A stretch of 64,000 bases of DNA from Candidatus Villigracilis vicinus (GCA_016721315.1 JADKIL010000002.1:248001-312000); one strand, 5' to 3'; positions 34,114-43,913 are shown, counted from the stretch's first letter. Notes: generated from the letters alone by a model not told the origin. A program made the numbers and translations.

Positions 34114-35312
34114 AACTGACCCCCAAAGCAGACATGAAAAAGAAAGCCCTCCTGTGAGAAACTAAGCACAGGAGGTGCTTTTATCGCCAGACGAAAGGAA
34201 TGAAGCACTATCGGGTGGAAATTAAGCAGGAGGCGGTGCGTCTGGTGCTGGAAGAGCATCTGACGTATGCGGCTGTGGCGACTCGGCTGGAAATCCGTAA
34301 GCCGAATGGATCGAAGTTTGGGTACGGAAGTATCGAGAGGAAGGAAGCCTCCTTTCATAAACCAATTGGGAGACCGTTGAAATCGCAAGCGGAAGAGCAG
34401 GAACTGGAACGACTGCGAATGGAAAATGCACTCTAAAAAAATCCATACCGAATTGCGGAAAGTGCAGCTCGCGCAGCGATATCGGGCGATCCACCATAAG
34501 GAAGAATACGAAGTGAAGGCGATGTGTAAATTCTTTGGTGTTTCGCGAGCGGCGTATTATGGGGGGGAAACTGGGAGAAACAGACCCGGATCAGGAACGC
34601 ATGGAGACTATCCAGGCGGTCTATGAGGCTTCACACAAAAGCTACGGGTATCGGCGGATCACGATCCATCTCCAGCAAAAACTGGGGATGATCATCAATC
34701 ACAAGGCTGTTTTACGGCTGATGGGCAAGCTGGGCATTCGTTCGCAAGCCAGAAAGCCCAAAATGTACAAAAAGCTGGAAGAAATCGGCACCTACCATCG
34801 CTATCCCAATGTTCTCAATCGAGACTTTGTCGCGACAAAGCCAAACCAAAGTGGGTCACGGATGTCCCTACATTCGCACTTTGCAGGGCTGGGCGTATTT
34901 GTCCACCATCAAGGATCTCTACGATGGCTTTATTGTGGCACATGTCTTTGACCAAACCAATTCGTCGCTCTGGTAACACAGACTCTGAAACGAGCCCAGC
35001 AAAAAGAAAAGGTCACTGATGGACTTGTCCTCCATAGTGACCAGGGGAGCATACACTTCACAGGCATATCATGTCCTGTCGGCGAGTATAACATCACGCC
35101 TTCCATGTCGCGTCGTGAAACTGCTGGGATAATGCTCCGATGGAGACTTCTTTGGACATCTCAAAGAGGAATATTTGCGACAATTCAAGCAAACCACCTT
35201 TAAGATACGAGCAACTTATTGATGAATACATTTACTTTTACAACTATGAACGGATACAATTGAAAACAAGACAGACACCTTACGAAACCAGGTGTCTGTC
35301 CATTTGACCAGT
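34114..35312. mobile_element. Degenerate IS3-family (IS150-like) insertion sequence
   Basis: Imperfect ends with ACTG followed after 11 bp by AGACA occur at about 34116-34134 and, inverted, at 35294-35312, as in IS3 elements. Between them are remnants of orfA and orfB broken by several frameshifts. No intact transposase remains, so the element cannot move by itself. The left end abuts the downstream repeat arm of the DUF559 gene. Confidence 0.75.
34200..35285 (+). pseudogene. IS3-family transposase remnants (orfA and orfB)
   Basis: orfA (34200-34436) encodes a helix-turn-helix start, MKHYRVEIKQEAVRLVLEEH, and ends ELERLRMENAL. orfB continues in another frame (KKIHTELRKVQLAQRYRAI; CKFFGVSRAAYY), then in a third (ASHKSYGYRRITIHLQQKLG; RKPKMYKKLEEIGTYHRYPNVLNRDF). 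The rve catalytic core is split again (KWVTD; RTLQGWAYLSTIKDLYDGFIVAHVF). A LHSDQGS block is near 35030 and NYERIQLKTRQTPYE is at the end. At least four frame changes make it nonfunctional. Confidence 0.8.
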
Positions 35313-35414
35313 GGGGCTTTCTTTTTTTGTCTTGCTCGAAGGGTTCAGTCTACCCGCCTTGAGTTGAGGGAAGCGATTGTGATTATTTTTGAGGTACTGC
35401 GTTCTTGACTCGTA

Positions 35415-35512
35415 AACCACCCCCACCCGTCCTCCCCCAAATGCGACAACTGATATTTTGAAATTAGAAAAAGTCTCCCTGTCGCATTTGGGGGAGGTGC
35501 CGAAGGCGGAGG
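35415..35512. repeat. Long palindrome P2 with CCTCCCCCAAAT arms
   Basis: A perfect 17-bp stem, CCTCCCCCAAATGCGAC (35431-35447) with GTCGCATTTGGGGGAGG (35481-35497), has outer ACCACCCCCACCC and GGAGGGGGTT arms. It lies between the IS3 remnant and the AlbA_2 pseudogene. The remainder of the 35313-35669 gap shows no gene. A TATAAT at 35646-35651 may serve the pseudogene. Confidence 0.8.
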
Positions 35513-35669
35513 GGGTTGCTTTTGCCGTTGTGCTTTGAAACAGAAATGACAACCTTACAAATCCCATGATAGAAATTCCGTAAACAAATAAGCGACAATG
35601 CCAAGTTGGTAAACACTAAAATGCAATTTTGAATTAAACAGAGGATATAATTGCAATTAACAAAACATT

Positions 35670-37664
35670 ATGTCTAAAAGGATGGAACAATATGGACATG
35701 CTACCTTAAATATTGACGATTTGATAAACGCAAGGTCAGTTGAAAGCATTAGAATCGAATATAAAGCATCGTGGAATGAAGCAACACGACCATCAATAAT
35801 TAAGTCAATTGCCGCTTTTGCAAACGATTTATATAATCTTGATGGAGGTTTTATTATTTTAGGTATTGAAGCCCCGGATGGGTCGCCTGTTTTACCACCT
35901 ATTGGATTATCTAAACAAAGTCTTGAAAAAATTCAACAAGAAATAAGAGTTGCCTGTAAAAAAATCGATCCGGAATATCAACCGCTCATTATTCCAGCAG
36001 AATATATGGAAAAAATGATAATGATATTATGTATTCCAGCTAGCGATAATCGTCCGCATCTCGCGCCCGACGACAGGCGAGAAGGAGAAAGATGTTATTA
36101 CGTTAGACAAGGAGCTGAATCGGTAAAGGCAGCCGACGACACATTAAGACAGTTAATAGAGCAAACTGCTCGAACACCTTTTGATGATAGGCGAAACTCT
36201 GAAGCAACTGTTTTGGATTTATCACCGATTCTTGTAAAAAGATTTTTACAAGAAGTCAACAGTGATATTCTTAATTCCCATTCTGCACCTGCAGATGTGG
36301 ATATTTATAAATCGCTTAGGATAGTAGCAAGTTGGAACGACAAGTTATTGCCTAAAAATGTTGGTCTACTATTCTTCAACGAGAGACCTCGACGTTTTTT
36401 GCTGGAGCAGCTTTTGAAATAGTCCAGTTTGGTGACGATGCTGGAGGAACTTAATCGAGGAAAAAAAGTTTGAAGGTCCATCAGATACTCTTATCACTTC
36501 TGTCCTCGATGATTTAAACAACTTAACAAATATTCAACTCAGGAAATTACCATATCAAGCCGCTGTTGAAAGAACAGTAGCATATCCATATGAAGCCCTA
36601 GAAGAAGCTGTTACTAATGCCGTCTATCATCGTAGTTATGAAGGAAATGCTGAGCCAAACAAAATTTACCTATACCCAGATCGAATGGAAATAATTAGTT
36701 ATCCAGGTCCGGTTGCTGGATTCACAATGGAACATTTAAAAAACAATGGACCTATTCCTCAATTTCCTGCACGCAATAGAAGAATTGGAGAATTTCTCAA
36801 AGGAGTTAAGCTTGCTGAAATGAGGGGAACTGGCATTCCGAAAATCAGAAGGACAATGGCGCAAAATGGTTCCCCAAGCCCAAGCTTTGACTTTGATGAG
36901 GCAAGAACTTACTTTAGGGTTACCCTGCCAGCTCATCCGCGTTATGTACTTCTACATGCATTGAGGGAAGGAACTTATCTTTGGTCAATTGGAGAGCGCC
37001 AATCTGCGATTGATAAATTAAGTACCGTTTTTCAGATACAAAACGGTTCAGGAGCAACAGCAGCTCAACTCATTGAATATCACTATGATATGGGAAATAA
37101 ATCCCAAGCCAATGAGGTTTTTCTCAATTTCAACATGCACTTAAGGACTGAAGCTGAACAGCCATATTTACGATTTGTAAAAATACTTATTGGAAATAAT
37201 AACACGAGCGAGCACAAAAGATTATCGAATCTATGTCCGAGACTGATTATTGGGAAGCACCTTTAGATGTTGCCATTGCTTTTAAACGCTTAAAACTATA
37301 CGAAAGGGCACACACTGTATTCTCTCGCATTTACTCATCATATGACACAAATGCTGATTACTTGCACAATTTTGCTCAAGTAAAATTGCGATTTCCAATG
37401 AATTAGCTCACAAGAGAAATCCTCAATGGTCTACTATAAACAGATTAAGGCGCGAAACAGTAGAATTACTTCGTCGAGCAATAGGACTTGTTCAAGAAAG
37501 AGACAATGTTGAACTAGCATGGTGTTGGTTTGATTTAGCGAGGACTATGGTTTGGCTGAAATTCCCGAAAAGCCAAATACAAGATGCTTTTGAAAATGCT
37601 ATTGAGTTATTACCATACGAAAAGTTTTTAGAGAGGCTTACTCGTTGGAAGCCAAAATCCTGAC
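35670..37664 (+). pseudogene. AlbA_2 (Schlafen-like) ATP-binding protein, multiply frameshifted
   Basis: The N-terminal part (35670-36422) has the AlbA_2 pattern: ESIRIEYKASWNEATRPSIIKSIAAFANDLYNLDGGFIILGIEA and CYYVRQGAESVKAADDTLRQLIE. The continuation after a frame change has the HATPase_c_4 region: ALEEAVTNAVYHRSYEG, ISYPGPVAGFT, and RNRRIGEFLKGVKLAEMRGTGIPKIRR. A TPR-like C-terminal part follows (FKRLKLYERAHTVFSRIY; LLRRAIGLVQERDNVELAWCWFDLARTM) up to a stop at 37664. Breaks lie near 36381 (T6 run), 36450, 37215 and 37395. The sequence is far more AT rich than its neighbours, a sign of transfer. Related proteins occur in regulators and defence-like loci. The role here is unknown. Confidence 0.8.
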
Positions 37665-37665
37665 A

Positions 37666-37697
37666 AAAGACCTCCGAGCGGACAACTCGGAGGTCTT
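37666..37697 (+). terminator. Hairpin after the AlbA_2 pseudogene
   Basis: AGACCTCCGAG and CTCGGAGGTCT form a stem around a short loop, directly after the final stop. It is almost the same sequence as the terminator at 38067-38095 that follows the aldehyde dehydrogenase gene. Confidence 0.6.
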
Positions 37698-37724
37698 ACT
37701 TTCTACTCACTACTTTCTACAATC

Positions 37725-37752
37725 ACTCCCCCGTCGGCACCCAGATTATTCT
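37725..37752. repeat. Duplicated 3' tail of the aldehyde dehydrogenase gene
   Basis: This stretch repeats the last bases of the aldehyde dehydrogenase gene at 38126-38152 (ACTCCCCCGTCGG, then CACCCAGAT) with one extra T. Both copies are preceded, at 30-40 bp, by the GACCTCCGA hairpin. The two copies flank 374 bp of repeats. Confidence 0.75.
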
Positions 37753-37753
37753 G

Positions 37754-37836
37754 CCCCACCCCGTCCCTTCCCAAATCCGAAATAAAAAGTTAGGACAATT
37801 CTTCAGTCTCTTCTGTTCGGATTTGGAGAGGGTGCC
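37754..37836. repeat. Palindrome P3 of the CCCAAAT family
   Basis: TTCCCAAATCCGAA (37768-37781) pairs with TTCGGATTTGGAGA (37816-37829) with one mismatch. Outer CCCCACCCCGTCC and GAGGGTGCC arms resemble P1 and P2. No gene is present around it. Confidence 0.75.
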
Positions 37837-37902
37837 TGCTTGGTGAGCACCAGCTCTCAAATGCCTATGCGCAAAATAAAGCAGTGATGGGTAAAAATCC
37901 TG

Positions 37903-37978
37903 TCTAGGGAGGATTGGAAACGAGTCTTGAGAGGATTTAAATCGTGTCTAGAGAGGATTGCAAACGAGTCTAGACTCG
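37903..37978. repeat. Three imperfect 22-bp tandem repeats
   Basis: Units at 37903-37924, 37925-37946 and 37947-37968 follow the pattern TCTAGRGAGGATTGNAAACGAG. A palindromic CGAGTCTAGACTCG closes the array. There are no spacers, so it is not a CRISPR. A further hairpin with ACATTT and AAATGT arms follows at about 37984-38022. Confidence 0.75.
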
Positions 37979-38066
37979 TTTTAAAAAACATTTCGATGTC
38001 TTGGGAAAGACTTCTAAATGTTTTTCTCCTCGCAAAATAGCATGTTTTTCAGCAGAAAAAGACCTC

Positions 38067-38095
38067 CGAAGTCTTAAAGACTTCGGAGGTCTAAT
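38067..38095. terminator. Terminator of the aldehyde dehydrogenase gene
   Basis: GACCTCCGAAGTC and GACTTCGGAGGTC form a 13-bp stem with a TTAAA-type loop. It lies about 30 bp after the gene on the minus strand. Confidence 0.65.
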
Positions 38096-38123
38096 CATCT
38101 ACTATCGAATGATCTGCTCTTCC

Positions 38124-40549
38124 CTACTCCCCCGTCGGCACCCAGATATTCTTGACCTGAGTCGCCTCGTGCAGGAACTCGTGACCTTCGCCCTGCTCGC
38201 GGGACATCCAATCGCGGGGCAGACCGTAGCCTGTCCATGTGCGCTTCATGTTCGCGGCGGACTCGTTCTCGACGTGGTAACTGCCTTCCGCCGAGCCGAA
38301 GTACCAGACCGAGTCCACGTCTTCGTGCTGGACGAGGGTCTTGACCAAATGGTCACGGTCACCTGTGACGATGTTGACCACGCCGCCAGGCACATCGGAG
38401 GTGTCGAGCACCTGATAGAAGTCCATCGCGGAGAGCGGATATTTCTGGCTAGGGATCATCACCACGGTATTGCCGCGTGCGATGGCAGGCGCCATGAGCG
38501 AGATGAATCCAAGCAAAGGATTTTCATCGGGGCAGGCAATGCCGATCACACCCATCGGTTCATTGACCGCGACGGTGATTCCGCGCAGGGTGGTCTCTTG
38601 CACGGTGCCGCCGTATTTGTCAGCCCATGCGGCGTAGGTGAATAATCTTTCAACAGACGCGTCCACTTCGGCTTGCGCGGACTTCTGCGTGCGTCCCGTC
38701 ATTTCGACAATGCGTTTTACAAATTCAGCATTGCGGGCATCGAGATTTTCAGCGATGAAATATAAAATTTGCGAACGGTTGTATCCATGACGCATCGCCC
38801 AGCCTGATGTCCGCGCTTTGTGTGCGGCTTCGACTGCATCACGAATATCTTTGCGATTGCCGTCACCGACCTGACCAACAAGTTTTCCCTTCGCGCTCAA
38901 CACGCTTGAAGTGTACGCGCCATCGGGTCGAACCTGTTTGCCGCCGATGTACATCTTCGGCGTGCGATCTATCGGCGGAAGCGAATGTCCATTTGCCCGA
39001 GCAGTTGTCGGCTGAGTCGGAAGCGTAGGTATGTGTCCTCCCCATTTCGCGTTCACGGTAAATTCTGGGCGTGGACGATCCATCCATGTCGGTCTTAAAT
39101 ATTCAAACAAGCCTTCACGTCCGCCTTCGCGCCCGTAGCCCGACTCGCGATAGCCGCCGAAGCCCGAAGCGCCGTCGAATTGATTGGTGCAATTGACCCA
39201 CACCGAGCCCGCCTTGATCTTGCTCGCGACATCGAGCGCGAGGTTGATGTTATCGCTCCACACACTCGCCGCGAGACCATAGCGCGTGTTGTTCGCAAGT
39301 TCGATGGCTTCGCTCGGCGTGCGGAACGTGAGCGAGACCAGCACGGGTCCAAAAATTTCTTCCTGCACAGTTGAAGCCGCAGCATCAAGCCCCGTGATGA
39401 GCGTCGGTTTATAAAACAGTCCCTTTTCGGGCAGCGCGATATTCGGCTGAAAACATTCGCCGCCTTCGGCAATGCCCGTCTTCACCCACCCATCGATCGT
39501 GTCCCATTGGCTTTGGTCAACGATCGCGCCCATGTCAATCGACTTATCGAGCGGGTCGCCCACGCGCATGTGTTGCATTCTATTTTTTAATTTTTGGATA
39601 AACTTCGCTGCGACATTTTCCTGCACTATCAGCCTTGACCCTGCGCAACAAACCTGACCCTGATTAAACCAAATCGCATCGACCACCCCTTCAACTGCTC
39701 CATCCAAATCGGCATCGTCAAACACGACGAATGGACTCTTGCCACCAAGTTCAAGCGAGAGTTTTTTCCAGAGCCAGCCGTCTGCTTGCGGAGCGTACGC
39801 CCGACATCGGTTGAACCCGTGAAGGCGATCTTATCCACATCGGGATGTTCAACGATCATCGAGCCTGCGCTGCTTGAACCAGTAATGACATTCACCACGC
39901 CAGCGGGCAACCCCGCCTCGGCGACAATTTCCGCGAACAACAACGCCGTGAGCCTTGTGTACGAAGCAGGCTTCAACACCACCGTGTTGCCCATCGCAAT
40001 CGCAGGCGCGATCTTCCACGCCAGCATCAACAGCGGGAAATTCCACGGGATGATCTGCCCGACCACACCGACGGATTGATAATCGCGCAGTTCGGTTTCC
40101 ATCAACTGCGCCCAGCCCGCATAATAGTAAAAGTGACGCGCCAGCAAAGGCACATCAATATCGCGCGACTCACGGATCGGCTTGCCATTGTCCATCGACT
40201 CGAGCACAGCCAACAAGCGCGAATGTTTTTGAAGGTTGCGCGCAATCGCATATAAATACCGCGCACGAGGTCACACCAGGGTCTTACTCCAAGTTTTGAA
40301 CGCCTCACGCGCCGCAGCCACCGCCGCATCGACTTCCTTTTGCCCAGCCTGCGTGGTCTCGGCTAATAATTCGCCATTCGCAGGGTTGTACGAAGGATAG
40401 AACTTCGCACCCTTCGGCGTCACCCACTCGTTATTGATGAACAAGCCGAACTTGCGTCCGTGCTCGTCCAGCCACGCTTTGACAGCATCAGGCGCTTCGG
40501 GCGCAGGTCCGTATTCCATGGTGTTGAAGATTTCAAGTATTTTGCTCAT
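38124..40549 (-). pseudogene. Two-domain aldehyde dehydrogenase (ALDH16-like), broken
   Basis: The reconstructed protein is about 808 residues. Domain 1 is a full ALDH: FINNEWVTPKGAKFYPSYNPANGE, PWNFPLLMLAWKIAPAIAMGNTVVLKPA, KIAFTGSTDVGR, ELGGKSPFVVFDDADLDGAV, and the catalytic Cys in FNQGQVCCAGSRL. Domain 2 (from about MYIGGKQVRPDGAY) is ALDH-like but has no catalytic Cys and ends in ATQVKNIWVPTGE. This order matches ALDH16. Two lesions interrupt it: an in-frame TGA at 40271-40273, explicable by a lost C and gained T (KTPGVTRARYL would restore homology), and a lost A in an A-run at 39762-39767. The ATG at 40549 has GGAG upstream. It is followed on the template by deoC, suggesting acetaldehyde oxidation. 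Confidence 0.8.
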
Positions 40550-40567
40550 ATAAAACTCCACTTATTC

Positions 40568-40668
40568 CGTCATTGCGAGGGCGTTCTTGTTCTTCACCCG
40601 GGCACTAAGGGCAGTGAGCAAACCGTTCTTTGTTCTTGCTTTGTCGTGGGAGACCCTCCTCGCAATGG
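40568..40668. repeat. REP-like palindromic element, CGTCATTGCGAGG family
   Basis: It begins CCGTCATTGCGAGGGCG and ends CCTCCTCGCAATGG, matching the ends of the element at 11042-11140. It separates deoC from the aldehyde dehydrogenase gene. Confidence 0.75.
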
Positions 40669-40679
40669 TAAATAAGTCT

Positions 40680-41639
40680 TTATCCCATCGGCATGTGATG
40701 TTTCGCCGCGTAGTGACCTGTGATGTAGTGATACAACTGCCGCTCGATGTCGGTCAACAGGCTGCTTGCGCCAATGCGGAACAGGTCATTCTTCAGCCAT
40801 TCATCGCCGAGTTCTTCCTTCATCAACGACTGCCAAGCCATCGCCTGCTTCGCGGAGCTGATTCCGCCCGCGGGTTTGAATCCCACTTTGTAGCCGAAGC
40901 GGTCGAGATAATCACGCAGGGCGCGGATCATCACGAGACTCACTTCAAGAGTCGCATTGGTCGGCTCTTTGCCTGTGGAGGTCTTGATAAAGTCCGAGCC
41001 TGCCATCATGGACACGAGGCTGGCTTGATAGACCTGCTTGAGCGAACCGAGTTCGCCCGTGGCAAGGATGGTCTTCATGTGCGCGTCACCGCAGGCTTTG
41101 CGGAATTGCTGCAACTCGTCGTACATGGCTTGCCAATCCCCAGTCAGCACATAATTGCGGGCGATGACCACGTCAATTTCTTTTGCGCCTGCTTCCACGG
41201 CTTGCTCAATCTCTTGAATGCGCTGTGGCAGAGGAGTCTGTCCCGCAGGAAAACCTGTCGCGACAGAAGCAACTGGAATGTTAGAGCCTTGAAGCGCGTG
41301 AACTGCATCCGCGACACGGTTGGGGTAGACGCACACCGCGCCAACGGTGATCTTCTCACCATCCAATCCAAGTTTTTCAAGCATATCGGGGCGTAATGGT
41401 TGTTTGGCTTTGGCACACAGACGATGAACACGCCCAGGCGTATCGTCGCCTGCGAGGGTGGTCAGGTCAATGTTGGTGATGGCGCGCAAAAGCCACGCCG
41501 CCTGCCAGTCCTTTTTGACGGTGCGGCGACCTGTCAGCGTGGCGGTGCGTCGCTCCACCGCGCTTTTGTTGATGTGCGCGCCCATGACCCAATCAAGGTC
41601 GAGGGGAGTGCCGGGGTTACGAGTGTGATTTGAAGTCAT
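40680..41639 (-). CDS. deoC: Deoxyribose-phosphate aldolase
   Basis: About 319 residues of a class I aldolase TIM barrel. Key segments are TLAGDDTPGRVHRLCAKAKQP, VGAVCVYPNRVADAV, VASVATGFPAGQTPLPQRIQEIEQAVEAGAKEIDVVIARNYVLTGDW, MKTILATGELGS, DFIKTSTGKEP, and the Schiff-base Lys region VGFKPAGGIS. It splits 2-deoxyribose-5-phosphate into acetaldehyde and glyceraldehyde-3-phosphate. It belongs to the longer DeoC form. The aldehyde dehydrogenase gene downstream on the same strand could oxidise the acetaldehyde. Confidence 0.94.
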   Translation of the reverse strand: MTSNHTRNPGTPLDLDWVMGAHINKSAVERRTATLTGRRTVKKDWQAAWLLRAITNIDLTTLAGDDTPGRVHRLCAKAKQPLRPDMLEKLGLDGEKITVGAVCVYPNRVADAVHALQGSNIPVASVATGFPAGQTPLPQRIQEIEQAVEAGAKEIDVVIARNYVLTGDWQAMYDELQQFRKACGDAHMKTILATGELGSLKQVYQASLVSMMAGSDFIKTSTGKEPTNATLEVSLVMIRALRDYLDRFGYKVGFKPAGGISSAKQAMAWQSLMKEELGDEWLKNDLFRIGASSLLTDIERQLYHYITGHYAAKHHMPMG

Positions 41640-41700
41640 AAGATATGCCTTTTTCAAAGTTGTCGTACAAATCTATTATACAGTGAAAGAACAAGCAAAT

Positions 41701-41780
41701 TCGCCACCAAGACTCAAAAGCACAAAGGCGCAAAGTCTCTTTTCCTTGAGTCCTGGCATCTTTGTGCCTTCGTAGTTAAA
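41701..41780. repeat. Inverted repeat with CACAAAGGCGCAAAG arms
   Basis: CCACCAAGACTCAAAAGCACAAAGGC is answered by GGCATCTTTGTGCCTTCGTAGTTAAA. It is an intergenic repeat between deoC and the deacylase gene. Confidence 0.6.
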
Positions 41781-41798
41781 AATGGTTTTTTGGAATTT

Positions 41799-42899
41799 CT
41801 AATCGAAATACGTTTCAGGATATTCGCCAATTCTTGGCTCTTCATCGCGGATCGCCAACAGCACTGTTGATTCGCCAGGATAATACAAAATCCCAGACGG
41901 GCGTGAGATGACAAAACCATCATATTCCGAGTGCAATACGCCGAGAGATCGTCCCCACGCATCGCGCATTTCCACCAGCGGGTCGCCGACCTTCACGAGA
42001 TCGCCCGGTTCCTTGAGATGATGAACGATGCAGGATTGCGTCACCCGCGCCACACTGCGGCGATGAGTAGCGAAGCCGGGATCAACGACCTTGATCCCCG
42101 TGATCGGTTCCATCTCGCCGCCCAACATGCCGCCCCAGCGCATCACATTTCGCAAGCCTGTAACACCTGCATTCACCACTTCAGGAGCGGGTGTGTATGG
42201 GCTGCTAAGTTCAGCCGTCAATGCAGGGATGCCCACCAGCATGGATACAGCCGCTGTGGTGGCACGATGTAATTTTTCATTAATATATTTTTCTACTGCA
42301 AAATCAGCAGTGACGGTGTGTCCGTATGCCTGCGCCATTGCATCCATTTTTGCGCTCACTTCCGCGGCGCGTTTGCGTGCGGCTTCGTCACCTTTGCGAT
42401 ACAAAATGCGGTCACGAAAAATGAATGACAATGAACCATTGCTCATACAGTGCAGGTCAAAATAGAACGAAGCCGAATTCTTGATATCTTCGAAAATACG
42501 TCCATATGCCTGCTCTAATGCCGAGATGGGAGCATGATCTGGATCCGTAGAGGTTGATAGTCGCCCATCTGGGAAGAGGCGGTTCGGGTCGCCGTCATGA
42601 TAGTATGCCTGGCGGTTCAACGTCCTTAAACCAGCAGGGTTCAAAGCCGGGATGGCAACGATCGTACCGCGCATCTGCTTGACCAATTCTGGCGTGATCA
42701 ACTTGTGGATCACCTGAATGCCTGCGTGCTCGATACCATGAATACCTGCCGTGATCCAAAACACAGGTCCGTCTTCTTGCCCTTGCGCAATGACAACAGG
42801 CGCAACATCCGTGCCGCCCACAGGATGTTGCACAAGAACATATTCGCCATACACGATCTCGCCGGGTTTTGCAGCAGCAGTACCAATGGTAAGTGTCAT
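41799..42899 (-). CDS. Succinylglutamate desuccinylase/aspartoacylase family deacylase
   Basis: The 366-residue protein belongs to the M14/AstE-AspA superfamily. Zinc-site motifs are WITAGIHGIEHAGIQVIHKL near residue 50 (His and Glu) and FYFDLHCMSNGSLSF near 147 (His). IPALNPAGLRTLNRQAYYHDGDPNRLFPDG lies between. The C-terminal beta domain (VHHLKEPGDLVKVGDPLVEMRDAWG) is typical. It removes an acyl group from an amino acid or related amide; the substrate is unknown. The start follows a clear ATG, although Shine-Dalgarno is weak. Confidence 0.88.
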   Translation of the reverse strand: MTLTIGTAAAKPGEIVYGEYVLVQHPVGGTDVAPVVIAQGQEDGPVFWITAGIHGIEHAGIQVIHKLITPELVKQMRGTIVAIPALNPAGLRTLNRQAYYHDGDPNRLFPDGRLSTSTDPDHAPISALEQAYGRIFEDIKNSASFYFDLHCMSNGSLSFIFRDRILYRKGDEAARKRAAEVSAKMDAMAQAYGHTVTADFAVEKYINEKLHRATTAAVSMLVGIPALTAELSSPYTPAPEVVNAGVTGLRNVMRWGGMLGGEMEPITGIKVVDPGFATHRRSVARVTQSCIVHHLKEPGDLVKVGDPLVEMRDAWGRSLGVLHSEYDGFVISRPSGILYYPGESTVLLAIRDEEPRIGEYPETYFD

Positions 42900-43005
42900 A
42901 CTGATAATCCTTTTTGCCCAGAATATGGTTCTACAAAAAACGACCCTCCGAAAAAAGGTCAGAGGGTGTCGATTTCAATCGGAAATACTTCAGCGAATGT
43001 GACGT

Positions 43006-43320
43006 CTATTTGATCAATCCATCCGAGATCCATTCCGGATCCGCAGTGGATTTGCCGACATTCCAGGCATCCACAATGTATTCTAGAAGGTCTGTCTGAT
43101 GATAGCGTAACACCTCGATCATCTCTGCATAGCGTTTATATTCAGTGCGGTCGCGCGTTTGCTCGGCACCAAGTTCTTTATGGACGGATTTAAGCATAGC
43201 CAGCGCAATATCCTCATTCAGCTCACGCGCCTCCAATAAATTTCGAAGCAGGCTTAATTTGTCGTTGATACTGGGCACACGAAAAAATTGCAAATAGGTT
43301 TTTGAAGCATTCATAATCAT
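43006..43320 (-). CDS. Hypothetical protein
   Basis: A 104-residue helical protein of no recognised family. It starts NASKTYLQFFRVPSINDKLSLLRNLLEARELNEDIALAMLKSVHKELG and ends WNVGKSTADPEWISDGLIK. Two starts are possible, at 43320 and 43314. A TATAAT on the minus strand (43325-43330) is so close to them that a leaderless message is likely. The divergent neighbour is a DinB-family gene. Confidence 0.65.
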   Translation of the reverse strand: MIMNASKTYLQFFRVPSINDKLSLLRNLLEARELNEDIALAMLKSVHKELGAEQTRDRTEYKRYAEMIEVLRYHQTDLLEYIVDAWNVGKSTADPEWISDGLIK

Positions 43321-43376
43321 TCTTATTATAAAGGCAATAAGGGGTAAGATATAATTTCTGAAAGGACATTAATACT

Positions 43377-43904
43377 ATGAAAATCCCCCCTCCAAATTCC
43401 ACAGAATACGCTCCTTACTACGATGGGTACATCCAATTCGCCCTAAAACGCGGGGATGTCTCCATCGCCCTGCCGCTCCAACTCGATGAGATGAGAACTG
43501 CGCTGGGAACTTTATCTGACCCTCAAGCACGCTTCAAACCCGGACCCGCAGAATGGTCAATCAAAGAAGTCGTAACTCATCTGATAGATACCGAACGGGT
43601 CTTTGCCTATCGGCTATTCTGCATCTCCCGCAAAGATAAAACTCCCTTCCCCGGCTTTGAGCAGGATGATTACGTCCGCGAGTCGGGCTCAGATGAAATT
43701 CCGCTCGCCGACCTGCTGGCTGAATTTGATCACCTGCGCCACGCCAATATCCTTGCCATCAAGAATACAAAGGAAGCGAACTTTGCCGAGATAGGCACCG
43801 CCAGCGGAAACCCCGTCAGTGCACGGGCGTTGGTCTACATGTTGGTGGGTCATGTGGAACACCACATGGCGAGCCTGAACGAAAAATATCTGCCTTTCGC
43901 GTAA
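43377..43904 (+). CDS. DinB family protein
   Basis: The 175-residue protein is a DinB-type four-helix bundle: LPLQLDEMRTALGTLSDPQARFKPGPAEWSIKEVVTHLIDTERVFAYRLFCISRK near residue 30, and YMLVGHVEHHMASLNEKYL at the end. His residues in VVTHLIDTE and HVEHH fit the metal triad. Biochemical role unknown. GAAAGGAC precedes the ATG and TATAAT is about 20 bp upstream of that. A hairpin terminator follows. Confidence 0.88.
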   Translation: MKIPPPNSTEYAPYYDGYIQFALKRGDVSIALPLQLDEMRTALGTLSDPQARFKPGPAEWSIKEVVTHLIDTERVFAYRLFCISRKDKTPFPGFEQDDYVRESGSDEIPLADLLAEFDHLRHANILAIKNTKEANFAEIGTASGNPVSARALVYMLVGHVEHHMASLNEKYLPFA

Positions 43905-43913
43905 ATCCATTCG

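Noticed and set aside
35280..35567. A 95-codon frame on the minus strand between the IS3 remnant and the AlbA_2 gene
   Set aside because: It crosses the IS end and palindrome P2, so it is an artefact of joined repeats rather than one gene.
37903..37978. Tandem 22-bp units considered as a CRISPR array
   Set aside because: Units are adjacent with no unique spacers and no cas genes are present.
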